Positions 24,284 to 34,984 of a stretch of 64,000 nucleotides of DNA are shown one piece after another (within the stretch, counting starts at the first letter, position 1; every line of letters starts with the position of its first letter). Position numbers and translations under genes: made by a program. Origin of the DNA: Amycolatopsis palatopharyngis. GTDB lineage: Bacteria > Actinomycetota > Actinomycetes > Mycobacteriales > Pseudonocardiaceae. The notes beneath the pieces were generated by a model. It was not told the DNA's origin. It worked only from the letters and a program-made list of their open reading frames with translations, and ran no database searches. The stretch lies in the NCBI RefSeq assembly GCF_003385185.1, contig NZ_PQHZ01000035.1, positions 1-64,000 of the forward strand, given 5' to 3'.

Positions 24284-25696
24284 CTACGCTGCGAACAGAT
24301 CGGCGATGGCTTCGCGGGCCTCACGTACGACGGGTGTCCTGGCGAACGGGGCCGCCTCTTCGTGGAAGTCGCGCAGCTTGACACCGACGCGGCCAGACGC
24401 CCAGTTTCCGGCCAACGGCACCGCCTTGCCGATCAGCTCGGCGGCTCGATCCGGCTCACGGGTAATGAGATGCGTGCGTGCGAGTCCGATTAGGTCGAAG
24501 GCGCGGTTGCGGGCGCGGCTGGGGTGGCGCAACGCGAGCGCGCGGCCGATGTAGTCCTGCGCGGTGCGCGCGTGCTGGGCGTCGAAACGGGCGAGGTCGC
24601 GGTAGCGGGCGCCGATCACACCGGCCAGCTCGGCGTCGTCCAGGCTGCGCGCGGTGGGCGTGCCCGCGTCGGCGTCACGAACGCCTTCCGCGTGGTGGTC
24701 CTCGGCGAGGCCAACGGCGCGGCGGAAGGCACGGGCGTCACCGTGGCATGCATAGGCCCACGCCTCGCGGGTGGCGAGCACGGCCCGCAGACGCGGGGTG
24801 GCACTGCGCCGGGTGCCGTACTGGGCGAGTTGGGTCATTTCCAGCCCGTCGGCGGGCCGTCCGAGGTCGTAGCACTGCCGTGCTAGGGCGGCGAGCGCTA
24901 CTGCGGCGAGGTTGTCGTCACCGGCGGCGTGCGCGAGTTGGGCGGCCAGCGTGTAGTAGCGCTGCGCGGGGGCGTGCTCGGCAGCGTCCCACGCCATCGA
25001 GGCGGCGATCTCGGCTAGCTCCGCGCCGAGCCGGAACGCGCGCAGCGTCTCGGGCGTGCCCTGCGGGGCGTGTCGTAGGTGTTCGGTGTGCGCGCCGAGC
25101 TGAGCGACCACGGCTGCGCGGGACAGCGCGCTACTGCGCGAGCGCCACACGCGTAGCTCGCCGACAAGCTGCGCAGTGGCCTCCAGCTCGGGCGGGGTGA
25201 ACGCGCTGCCGCCGTATATCGGGTCGGCGGCCACCGGCCACAGCAGCGGCCGGAGTTCGGCAGCGAGCGTATGCCCGGCCAGGAGCGCGGTCCCTGCCAG
25301 CACGGTGCGACGTGTAGGCGGCATGAGGTCATGCTGAGTCATCGCGGTGGCGCGCTGGATCAGGGCCCCGGTCCGCCAACTACCGGGTGTCTCGGCGGAC
25401 GGGGGTAGCGGAGCCGTCTTGGCGCGCCGGGGCGGCACGAAGCCGAGGGCAGTGTCGTCGGCTGCGCCGAGCACATACCGCAGACCGGAGCGATAGGCGG
25501 CGCCGGGCCAACGAGCCACACCGCGCTCCAACTTGGCGAGGTAGTGCGCGTCCAGCTCATAGCGTTTGCCGGTGTTCTCCCACAGCCACGCGTTGACGGC
25601 CTCGGCTACCTCGGCGCGGCTGGCGTAGTCGCCAGGCACGCACGCCGAAGGCAGGCGCTCGCGAGCGGCGCGCAGCAGGTGGTTTGGTTCCGGCAC
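24284..25696 (-). CDS. HTH-type regulator with TPR-like C-terminal region
   Basis: A 470-residue protein. Residues ~1-75 form an XRE-like HTH (RAEVAEAVNAWLWENTGK, then YELDAHYLAKLERGVARWPG). Residues ~90-130 contain a twin-arginine-like internal stretch (PTRRTVLAGTALLAGHTL) seen in many relatives. From ~150 to the end, alpha-helical repeats (AEIAASMAWDAAEHAPAQRYY, AHAAGDDNLAAVALAALARQ, AWAYACHGDARAFRRAVGLA) resemble TPRs. GTG 25696 follows GGGAGG. This class of actinobacterial regulators commonly sits next to small DUF genes, as here (divergent). Target and ligand unknown. Confidence 0.8.
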   Translation of the reverse strand: MPEPNHLLRAARERLPSACVPGDYASRAEVAEAVNAWLWENTGKRYELDAHYLAKLERGVARWPGAAYRSGLRYVLGAADDTALGFVPPRRAKTAPLPPSAETPGSWRTGALIQRATAMTQHDLMPPTRRTVLAGTALLAGHTLAAELRPLLWPVAADPIYGGSAFTPPELEATAQLVGELRVWRSRSSALSRAAVVAQLGAHTEHLRHAPQGTPETLRAFRLGAELAEIAASMAWDAAEHAPAQRYYTLAAQLAHAAGDDNLAAVALAALARQCYDLGRPADGLEMTQLAQYGTRRSATPRLRAVLATREAWAYACHGDARAFRRAVGLAEDHHAEGVRDADAGTPTARSLDDAELAGVIGARYRDLARFDAQHARTAQDYIGRALALRHPSRARNRAFDLIGLARTHLITREPDRAAELIGKAVPLAGNWASGRVGVKLRDFHEEAAPFARTPVVREAREAIADLFAA

Positions 25697-25843
25697 AGTC
25701 CCTCCCAGACTGTGCGCATTGTAGTCGGACTGACGCGTCGCGTCATTCGTCGCCAAGGAACTGCCCCGGGTTTCCCCGCGACGCCCCTACCGGTCCCGCT
25801 CGCTGGCGTCCCCTGACGCTGCGATCGCCGCGACGCTCGACCC

Positions 25844-26053
25844 ATGAGCGCAAACTTGCTGGCCTTGTTGCTGATCGGCACCGTCGCCTCCGGCACCCTG
25901 CTCTCCCCGCTGGCCGCGAGCTGGTGGCACGACAGTGTCACAGCGGCCCTGCTGCGCGCCCAGCTCCGCCGTTCCATCAAGCCCCCGGCAGGTGCGCCGC
26001 GACCCTCGACGCCGCGTGCCTGCCGGGCTCCGACTCGCAGGCCAAGCCGGTGA
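25844..26053 (+). CDS. Small single-pass membrane protein
   Basis: 69 residues. Residues 3-27 (NLLALLLIGTVASGTLLSPL) form one hydrophobic helix or signal anchor, followed by a short basic region (LLRAQLRRSIKPP). The last ~20 residues are Arg/Pro/Thr-rich and could be the result of a frameshift. ATG 25844 is separated by 147 bases from the divergent TPR regulator. The stop overlaps the next gene's GTG (GTGA). Not a family I can name. Confidence 0.55.
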   Translation: MSANLLALLLIGTVASGTLLSPLAASWWHDSVTAALLRAQLRRSIKPPAGAPRPSTPRACRAPTRRPSR

Positions 26054-26394
26054 CCGCGACCAACAGCGCGATCGCGGCGTTTCCTGAGTTGCAGCGCCTT
26101 GTGGACCTGCGTGAGGCAGGCTGGTCGTTCCTGCCGGTCACCGACGACGACGGCGAACTGACCGAGTTACGTGGCGTACGCGCGTGGCCCGGCGGATTCG
26201 CCGACGCGCTGCGGGTGGTGTACACGACGGACGCTGCTGGGTTGCGCGTCGACCACATGGGCTGCGTGGTGTGGCAGCGCGAGGGCGGGCTGGCCGAGGT
26301 GGTGGATGGGCTGCTCACATTGCCTGGACCGGAGACGGTTGGCGCGCCTCGGCTCGTACTCGGACGGTCGCCGAGTGGGATCTGGGTGCCGTGA
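26050..26394 (+). CDS. Conserved small hypothetical protein, regulator-associated
   Basis: 114 residues, GTG 26050 in a GTGA overlap with the membrane ORF. The core (LRGVRAWPGGFADALRVVY, TTDAAGLRVDH, VVWQREGGLAEVVDGLLTLP, GAPRLVLG, SGIWVP-stop) is one I associate from memory with short proteins encoded beside HTH/TPR regulators in Pseudonocardiaceae. No catalytic motif is visible. Its 3' 86 bases also occur as decayed copies at 23188-23272 and 26725-26812. Confidence 0.6.
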   Translation: MTATNSAIAAFPELQRLVDLREAGWSFLPVTDDDGELTELRGVRAWPGGFADALRVVYTTDAAGLRVDHMGCVVWQREGGLAEVVDGLLTLPGPETVGAPRLVLGRSPSGIWVP

Positions 26395-26588
26395 CGCGAA
26401 ATGGCGTCGAGGTGGCCGAGCTGCGGCATGTTTCGCGCAGGCGTCGGCTGACCGCCGAGGAACTGGTCCAGCGCCACCGAGGCTTGCCGCGTGTCGAAAT
26501 GCTCCAGATGCGGCACGAAGCTGATGAGTTCTTCGGCACCGAGGACCGGGTGGACGCCGACGACGTGTGGGTGCGAGGTCGTGGCTGA
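26391..26588 (+). CDS. Small hypothetical protein, coupled to the preceding gene
   Basis: 65 residues, GTG 26391 overlapping the stop of the preceding gene (GTGA). Basic and helical (VAELRHVSRRRRLTAEELVQ, then FFGTEDRVDADDVWVR). No family recognised. Its own stop overlaps a further GTG at 26581, so three or four tiny genes are translationally coupled in a row. Confidence 0.5.
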   Translation: MTRNGVEVAELRHVSRRRRLTAEELVQRHRGLPRVEMLQMRHEADEFFGTEDRVDADDVWVRGRG

Positions 26589-26816
26589 GCGACCTCGTGT
26601 ACCGGAACCCACCGCGAGCACGCTGGCCGAGTTGCATCAGGGGGACGATGGCCAAGGATGCCGCTGTTCGCGCGCCGCGTACGGAGGAACTCGGTGCGGC
26701 TATCGCCGACTTCGCGCCGCTGGATGGGCTGCTCACACTGTCCGTTCCGGCGAAGCTCGGGGCTGCCTCGGCCGGTGTGCGGGCGTGCTCCAGCGGCGTT
26801 TGGGGGCCGTGACGCC
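26581..26816 (+). pseudogene. Decayed last ORF of the small-gene string
   Basis: GTG 26581 (overlapping the previous stop) opens a frame starting MAERPRVPEPTASTLAELHQ that loses coding character after ~30 residues. In another frame, ATG 26648 starts a 54-residue ORF (MAKDAAVRAPRTEELG...) whose end DGLLTLSV...SSGVWGP-stop matches the C-terminus of the 26050-26394 product. It looks like a hybrid left by duplication and frameshift. Confidence 0.4.
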
Positions 26817-26882
26817 GCCGGAACTGCAAACTCGAGCCCCGAATCTGCCAACTCGGGCCCGGGATCTGCGAAGTCGGGTTAC
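26725..26882 (+). repeat. Islet-bounding repeat, copy B
   Basis: Same composite as 23188-23345: a decayed copy of the 3' end of the 26050-26394 gene (GGGCTGCTCAC ... TGGGGGCCGTGACGCC), three ~20-bp tandem units (26817-26878) and GTTAC. Its last bases form the stop codon of the MBL hydrolase gene that follows on the minus strand. Sequences diverge from copy A immediately after GTTAC. Confidence 0.65.
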
Positions 26883-27556
26883 CAGCCGCGATCGCGCCAT
26901 TCGGTGATCTTGGGGCGTTCGGCGCCGAGGGTGGAGTCGTCGCCGTGGCCTGGGTAGAACCAGGTGTCGTCCGGGAGCTCGGCGAAGATCCGCTGCTCGA
27001 CGTCGTCGACGAGGGTGGCGAATTCCTCCGGGCTGGTTGTCTTGCCCACCCCGCCGGGGAACAGGGAGTCGCCGGTGAACAGGTGCGGGTGCCCGTTGGG
27101 GTCGCGGTAGAGCAGCGCGATCGAGCCGGGTGTGTGGCCGCGCAGGTGGATCACCTCGAGGGTGATGTCACCCACGGTCAGGGTGTCGCCCTGCTCCACG
27201 AGGTGGTCCGGCGGGATCGGCAGCGGCTCCGCGTCGGCGGGATGGGCCGCCGTGTACGACCCGTTCGCACCCGCGACCGCGCCCAGCGCCTGCCAGTGGT
27301 CGGGGTGCTGGTGCGTCGTCACGACCAGCCGCAGGGCGGGCCGGTCCGGACCGTGCCCGATCAGGTCGGAAATCCGTTCTGGATCGGCCGCGGCGTCGAT
27401 CAGCAGTGCCTCGTTGCTGGTGCGGCAGGTGAGCAGGTACGCGTTGTTGTCCATCGGGCCGACCGACAGCTTGGTGATCGTCAGCGCGTCAAGCGTGCGT
27501 CGCGCTGCGTCCCCGCCGGGCTCGACATGACCGGTGTACTCCTCTACGACGTTCAC
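26879..27556 (-). CDS. MBL-fold metallo-hydrolase (glyoxalase II-like)
   Basis: A 225-residue metallo-beta-lactamase-fold hydrolase. Zinc motif THQHPDHW near residue 80, further ligands in LRGHTPGSIALLY and FTGDSLFPGG, and a final His in YPGHGDDSTLG. Architecture and length fit hydroxyacylglutathione-hydrolase-like thioesterases; in an actinobacterium the thiol would be mycothiol or another carrier. GTG 27556 is chosen from family alignment; the ribosome-binding site is weak. The stop lies inside repeat copy B. Confidence 0.87.
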   Translation of the reverse strand: MNVVEEYTGHVEPGGDAARRTLDALTITKLSVGPMDNNAYLLTCRTSNEALLIDAAADPERISDLIGHGPDRPALRLVVTTHQHPDHWQALGAVAGANGSYTAAHPADAEPLPIPPDHLVEQGDTLTVGDITLEVIHLRGHTPGSIALLYRDPNGHPHLFTGDSLFPGGVGKTTSPEEFATLVDDVEQRIFAELPDDTWFYPGHGDDSTLGAERPKITEWRDRGW

Positions 27557-27650
27557 GTCGCCCAGGCTAGCCAAGCCTCGCCGCGAGCGTGAGCCGCCGC
27601 ACCCGTTCGCCATCCACCGCGTGTGCCACGTACTCTCGTAGGTGCCGCTG

Positions 27651-27670
27651 ATGTACTGGGATGTACTGGG
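27651..27670. repeat. Tandem 10-bp repeat upstream of uvrA
   Basis: ATGTACTGGG occurs twice back to back. It lies 44 bases before the uvrA promoter in the divergent region shared with the MBL gene. It could be a regulator site or chance slippage. Confidence 0.4.
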
Positions 27671-27713
27671 TGAGCAGGCCCTATGGCCCCACCGCGATCC
27701 GGCGCTCGCGTTT

Positions 27714-27736
27714 TTGTCGGTGGTCGGTCCTAGCAT
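27714..27736 (+). promoter_or_regulatory. PafBC-type (RecA-NDp) DNA-damage promoter of uvrA
   Basis: TTGTCGGTG, 8 bases, then TAGCAT. This exactly fits the RecA-NDp promoter pattern TTGTCRGTG-N8-TANNNT described in mycobacteria, which is activated by PafBC on DNA damage independently of LexA. It lies 51 bases before the uvrA start. I see no LexA box in the same region. Confidence 0.82.
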
Positions 27737-27787
27737 CTCGGCTGCCGACACGTCGGCGCTCCAAGAACCAGTGAAGGGACCCCTCGG

Positions 27788-30643
<2,856 letters not shown>

Positions 30644-30647
30644 GCGG

Positions 30648-31112
30648 GTGCGTACGCCGATCCGGCAGGCCATGGGGCCCCGCGACTATCGATTTCGTTC
30701 GGTCTGGTCGATCGAGGCTCCGCTGCCGACGGTGTTCGGTGTCCTCGTCGACCTCGGCGGCTACCCCGACTGGTGGGCGGACGTCCGCGACGTTCATGAG
30801 ATCGACGAGGACACCGCCGAGCTCACCTGCCGGGCCACCCTGCCCTACACGATCGTGCTGCGGATGGTCCGGATCGAGGAGAACGCGGACGCCGGACGGC
30901 TCAGGGTCCGGCTGTCCGGTGACCTCGACGGTGAGCTCCGCTGCAGCCTGAGCCGGGTGCCCGGAGGCACCCGGCTCGACATCGGGCAGGTGGTGTGTGT
31001 CCGCAAGCCACTGCTGCGTGCGCTGTCGCCGCTGGCCCGGCCGGTCCTGCGGGCCAACCATGCGCTGATGATGCGGCACGGGCAGCGCGGCTTGCGGGCA
31101 CACGTCCGCTGA
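30648..31112 (+). CDS. SRPBCC family protein (polyketide cyclase/CoxG-like)
   Basis: 154 residues from GTG 30648, four bases after the uvrA stop (a start at ATG 30672 is also possible). START-like fold: YRFRSVWSIEAPLPTVFGVL, then GGYPDWWADVRDVHEI, a central beta-sheet with TCRATLPYTIVLRM, and the C-terminal helix LRANHALMMRHGQRGLR. It binds a hydrophobic ligand of unknown identity. Probably co-transcribed with uvrA by position only. Confidence 0.83.
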   Translation: MRTPIRQAMGPRDYRFRSVWSIEAPLPTVFGVLVDLGGYPDWWADVRDVHEIDEDTAELTCRATLPYTIVLRMVRIEENADAGRLRVRLSGDLDGELRCSLSRVPGGTRLDIGQVVCVRKPLLRALSPLARPVLRANHALMMRHGQRGLRAHVR

Positions 31113-31118
31113 GCGGGG

Positions 31119-32504
31119 TCAGGCCAGCACGGCCTCCTTCTGCCGCTCCGGCTCCGCTTCGGTGTCCTTCGGTTCGTGCGAGTCGACCAGCGTGGCCTCG
31201 TTGAACGGGTCCCGTCCGGCGAACACCTCGCGGGCCTGCGACCTGTCGAACTCCTTCGTCCACGAGCCGATGAGCACCGTGGCCACCGCGTTGCCCGCGA
31301 AGTTGGTCAGTGCCCGTGCCTCGGACATGAACCGGTCGATACCGAGAATGAACCCGACCCCGTCCACCAGTTCCGGCCGGTGGGATTGCAGTCCGCCGGC
31401 GAGGGTCGCGATACCCGCGCCGCTGACCCCGGCCGCGCCCTTGGACGCGATGATCATGAACACCAGCAGGGAGATCTGCTCACCGAGCGGCAGTGGGCTG
31501 CCCTGGGCGGTGGCGATGAACAGGGTCGCCATCGTCAGGTAGATGGCGGTGCCGTCCAGGTTGAACGAGTACCCGGTGGGGACCGTGATGCCGACCACCG
31601 GCCGGCTGACCCCGAGGTGCTCCATCTTCGCGATCAGCCTCGGCAGCGCGGACTCCGACGACGAGGTCGAGACGATCAGCAGGAACTCCCGGCCGAGGTA
31701 GCGCAGCAGGCTGAACAGATTGATGCGCGCACCGAACCAGAGCACCGATCCGAGCACCACGAAGATGAACAACAGGCAGGTGGCGTAGAAGCCGAGCATG
31801 ATCACCGCGAGGCTGCGCAGTGCGTCCCATCCTGTCTCGCCGACGACGGCGGCGATAGCGCCGAACGCGCCGACCGGTGCGACCCACATGATCATCGCCA
31901 GGATGCGGAAGACCAGCCGCTGGATGTGCTCGATGCCGCGCAGGATCGGCTTACCCGCCGGGCCCAGCTTCTGCAGGGCGAACCCGGCCAGCAGCGCGAC
32001 CAGCAGCGTCTGCAGCACCGAACCCGCGGTGAAGGCCGAAACCAGCGTCTCCGGGATGATCCCGAGCAGGAAGTCGACCGTGCCTTCCGAACCGGTGGCC
32101 TGCTCCTGCACCTTGGCGGCGGCCGCGGGGTCGAGGTTGAGGCCCTCGCCGGGATGCAGGATGTTGCCGACGACGAGACCGATGGTCAGCGCGAAGGTCG
32201 ACATGACAAGGAAGTAGCCCAGGGCGAGCAGGCCTACCTTGCCGACCTTGGCCGCCTTGGCGACCGAGCCGATGCCGAGAACGATCGTGCAGAAGATGAT
32301 CGGGCTGATCATCATCTTGATGAGGCTGACGAAACCGGAGCCGAGCGGTTTGAGTTCGGCGGCGAAGTCGGGGGCCGCGAATCCGACGATGATGCCCAGC
32401 AGCACCGCGGCGACCACCGCGATATACAGGTAGTGCATGCGGTCGCGTGGTTTGCGGACCGGGCCTGCCGTTGCCGGTGTCGGCGTTGTCGGCGGTGTGG
32501 GCAC
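31119..32504 (-). CDS. dctA: C4-dicarboxylate:cation symporter (DctA family)
   Basis: A 461-residue member of the DAACS (glutamate/dicarboxylate) symporter family, taking up succinate, fumarate or malate with protons or sodium. Eight transmembrane helices with re-entrant loops; signatures SSSESALPRLIAKME (serine-rich hairpin 1), VPTGYSFNLDGTAIYLTM (hairpin and binding motif) and GIDRFMSEARALTNFAGN near the end (binding Asp/Arg/Asn residues). ATG 32504. Divergent from a CitA/DcuS-type sensor kinase and response regulator, which strongly supports the DctA assignment over a glutamate transporter. Confidence 0.9.
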   Translation of the reverse strand: MPTPPTTPTPATAGPVRKPRDRMHYLYIAVVAAVLLGIIVGFAAPDFAAELKPLGSGFVSLIKMMISPIIFCTIVLGIGSVAKAAKVGKVGLLALGYFLVMSTFALTIGLVVGNILHPGEGLNLDPAAAAKVQEQATGSEGTVDFLLGIIPETLVSAFTAGSVLQTLLVALLAGFALQKLGPAGKPILRGIEHIQRLVFRILAMIMWVAPVGAFGAIAAVVGETGWDALRSLAVIMLGFYATCLLFIFVVLGSVLWFGARINLFSLLRYLGREFLLIVSTSSSESALPRLIAKMEHLGVSRPVVGITVPTGYSFNLDGTAIYLTMATLFIATAQGSPLPLGEQISLLVFMIIASKGAAGVSGAGIATLAGGLQSHRPELVDGVGFILGIDRFMSEARALTNFAGNAVATVLIGSWTKEFDRSQAREVFAGRDPFNEATLVDSHEPKDTEAEPERQKEAVLA

Positions 32505-32640
32505 CGTTGCCTCCTCGAGTTGCGGACGCCGTCGTGGCGTGTGTTCGAGGTGACTATCCGCATCGATATGACCCGGGTCACGGTTGTGTTCATTGTGTAG
32601 ACGAGAACGTGCACCGTCCGGCCGCTCTGAGCCGCCACGG

Positions 32641-34296
32641 ATGTGGTCCTATGAGGACGTGCCCAACCGACCGTGGAGCCTCGCCCGGCAGCTGCTCGTG
32701 TTGCAGGCCGTGCTGGTACTCGTCCTGGTCGGCGCCGGGGTTCTGCTCGCCTACCTCGACGCGGACAGGGCCACGCAGGACCGTGCGAGTCAGGAGGTCA
32801 CAGCGGTCGCCGCGACCGTCGCCGACTCGCCGAGCGTGCGCGCCGCCGTAGCGACCGCTGACCCCAGCAGGGAACTCCAGCCGTTCGCTGAACGGGTGCG
32901 CGCCGACACCGGGGTCGACTTCATCACGATCATGGCGCCGGACGGAACCCGTTACAGCCATCCGAACCCGGACCGGATAGGACAGCGATTCATCGGCAAC
33001 ACCGGGGCAGCGCTGCGGGGCCGCATGCTGACCGAGACCTACACCGGCACGCTCGGCCCGTCGATCCGTGCGGTGGCACCGGTGTTCGACGCCGACCGCG
33101 ACCAGGTGGTGGCGCTGGTCGCGGTCGGGATCACCGTCAGCGCGCTCTCAGCCGAACTCGCCGAGCGGCTGCCCCCGCTGCTGATCGTCGCGGGCGCGGT
33201 ACTTCTCGTCGGACTGTTCGGCAGCTACCTGGTCAGTGCGCGCCTGCGCCGCCAGACTCGTGGGGTAGCTCCTGCCGAGCTGTCCGGGATGTTCGAGTAC
33301 TACTCGGCGATTCTGCACTCGGTACGGGAAGGACTGGTGCTCATCGGCAGGGACGGGCGTGTGGTGCTGTGCAACGACGCCGCGCGCGAACTGCTCGACC
33401 TGCACGGCCCCGTACGCGATCTCCCCGCGGCGGAACTCGGACTGGCCCCAGAACTGGCCGGCGCGTTCACCTCGGCCGAGCCGAGGACGGACGAGATCCA
33501 TGTGACCGGAACCCGTGTCCTCGTCGTCAACACCGCTCCGGTGCGTTCCGGCGACCGCGCCATGGGCACAGTGGTCACCTTGCGCGACCACACCGAACTG
33601 CAGAGCCTGACCGGTGAGCTGGACACCATGCGTGGGTTCGCCGAATCCCTGCGGTCGCAGGCCCACGAGGCAGCGAACCGGTTGCACGCCGTGGTGTCAC
33701 TGGTCGAGATCGGACGCATCGACAGGGCGCTGGAGTTCGCCACCGCCGAACTGGCTTCGGCACAGCAGCTCACCGATCGCGTCATGGGTTCGGTGTCCGA
33801 GCCGGTGCTGGCCGCGCTGCTGCTGGGCAAGTCCGCCGAGGCGGACGAGCGCGGTGTCGACCTCGTGCTCACCGAGGACACCGCCACGCAGGACACCCGG
33901 GCAGGTGGTAGCGAACCGGACACCGGGATCGACCCGCGGGATCTGGTCACCATCCTCGGGAACCTGATCGACAACGCCCTCGATGCCGCGGTGCAGGGGG
34001 TGGCCGGGGCACCGAGCGGCCCACGGGTGACGGTGACCGTGCGCACCGAGCCGGACCAGATGTTCCTCCGGGTCGCCGACACCGGACCTGGCGTGGACGC
34101 CGAAGCGGCGAAGGAGATGTTCCGTAAGGGCTGGTCCACGAAACCCGCGGGCGGGCCGATGGGCCGTGGTCTCGGACTGGCGCTCGTGGGCCAGGCGGTC
34201 CGGCGCTATGGCGGCACAATCGATGTCGGCCAGGAGGATGGGGCCGTGTTCATCGTGCGGCTGCCCGTGGCGGCCCGGCGGAAGGACGACCGATGA
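32641..34296 (+). CDS. Sensor histidine kinase, CitA/DcuS-like
   Basis: 551 residues: helix 1 at ~15-38, extracytoplasmic sensor (~40-175) with the sCache features RADTGVDFITIMAPDGTRYSHPN, helix 2 ~180-200, a PAS domain (~225-320, GLVLIGRDGRVVLCNDAA), a SpoOB-type dimerisation region with QAHEAANRLHAVV (the phosphorylated His is in AHE), and a HATPase domain with NLIDNALDA, ADTGPGV and GRGLGLALV. It faces dctA and overlaps the response regulator (ATGA). Predicted to sense C4-dicarboxylates or citrate outside the cell. ATG 32641 is the chosen start. Confidence 0.9.
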   Translation: MWSYEDVPNRPWSLARQLLVLQAVLVLVLVGAGVLLAYLDADRATQDRASQEVTAVAATVADSPSVRAAVATADPSRELQPFAERVRADTGVDFITIMAPDGTRYSHPNPDRIGQRFIGNTGAALRGRMLTETYTGTLGPSIRAVAPVFDADRDQVVALVAVGITVSALSAELAERLPPLLIVAGAVLLVGLFGSYLVSARLRRQTRGVAPAELSGMFEYYSAILHSVREGLVLIGRDGRVVLCNDAARELLDLHGPVRDLPAAELGLAPELAGAFTSAEPRTDEIHVTGTRVLVVNTAPVRSGDRAMGTVVTLRDHTELQSLTGELDTMRGFAESLRSQAHEAANRLHAVVSLVEIGRIDRALEFATAELASAQQLTDRVMGSVSEPVLAALLLGKSAEADERGVDLVLTEDTATQDTRAGGSEPDTGIDPRDLVTILGNLIDNALDAAVQGVAGAPSGPRVTVTVRTEPDQMFLRVADTGPGVDAEAAKEMFRKGWSTKPAGGPMGRGLGLALVGQAVRRYGGTIDVGQEDGAVFIVRLPVAARRKDDR

Positions 34297-34970
34297 TCAG
34301 CGTGCTCGTCGTGGAGGACGATCCGGTGGCGGCCGAGGCGCACCGGCTCTACGTGGAGCGGATCGCCGGGTTCACCGTCGCCGGCGTCGTGCACGGCGGT
34401 GGTGAGGCGGTGCGATTCTGTGAGCGGCGCAGGGTGGACCTGGTCCTGCTCGACTTCTACCTGCCCGATACACACGGGCTCGCCGTCTGCCAGGCACTGC
34501 GCGCGGCAGGTGTCGCCGCCGACGTGATCGCGGTGACCTCGGCCCGCGACCTCGCGATGGTGCGCGCGGCGGTCTCCGCCGGCGTGGTGCAGTACCTGCT
34601 CAAGCCCTTCACGTTCGCCTCGCTACGGGAGAAGCTGGAGCGCTACGCCCGGTTTCGCGATCAGGTCTCGGGGCCGGGGGAGGTGACCGGGCAGGCGGAT
34701 GTGGACGGTGTGTTCGCCGAGTTGCGGACCGCCGACCACCGCACGCTGCCCAAGGGGATGAGCGGGGAGACCCTCGACGCGGTGACCTCGGCGCTGCACG
34801 CGGCGGCCGAGGACGGGCTGTCGGCGGCGGCAGCGGCGGAGTCGGTGGGCGCGTCGCGGGTGACCGCCCGCAGATATCTGGAGTACCTCGCCGACAACGG
34901 GCTGGCGCAGCGCAGACCGCACTACGGCCAGGTGGGACGGCCGGAGGTGCGCTACGTCCCGGTGACCTGA
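34293..34970 (+). CDS. Response regulator, CitB/DcuR-like
   Basis: 225 residues: a receiver domain with the acidic pocket VVEDD, phosphorylation Asp in LVLLDFYLPDTHG (~53), switch residue in VTSARD and Lys in LLKPFTFASLREKL. The C-terminal HTH (ETLDAVTSALHAAAEDGLSAA, then ESVGASRVTARRYLEYLADN) is the CitB/DctR type. It is translated from an ATGA overlap with the kinase. It should activate the divergent dctA gene when its kinase detects a dicarboxylate. Confidence 0.92.
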   Translation: MISVLVVEDDPVAAEAHRLYVERIAGFTVAGVVHGGGEAVRFCERRRVDLVLLDFYLPDTHGLAVCQALRAAGVAADVIAVTSARDLAMVRAAVSAGVVQYLLKPFTFASLREKLERYARFRDQVSGPGEVTGQADVDGVFAELRTADHRTLPKGMSGETLDAVTSALHAAAEDGLSAAAAAESVGASRVTARRYLEYLADNGLAQRRPHYGQVGRPEVRYVPVT

Positions 34971-34984
34971 CGCCTCAGTGCTCG

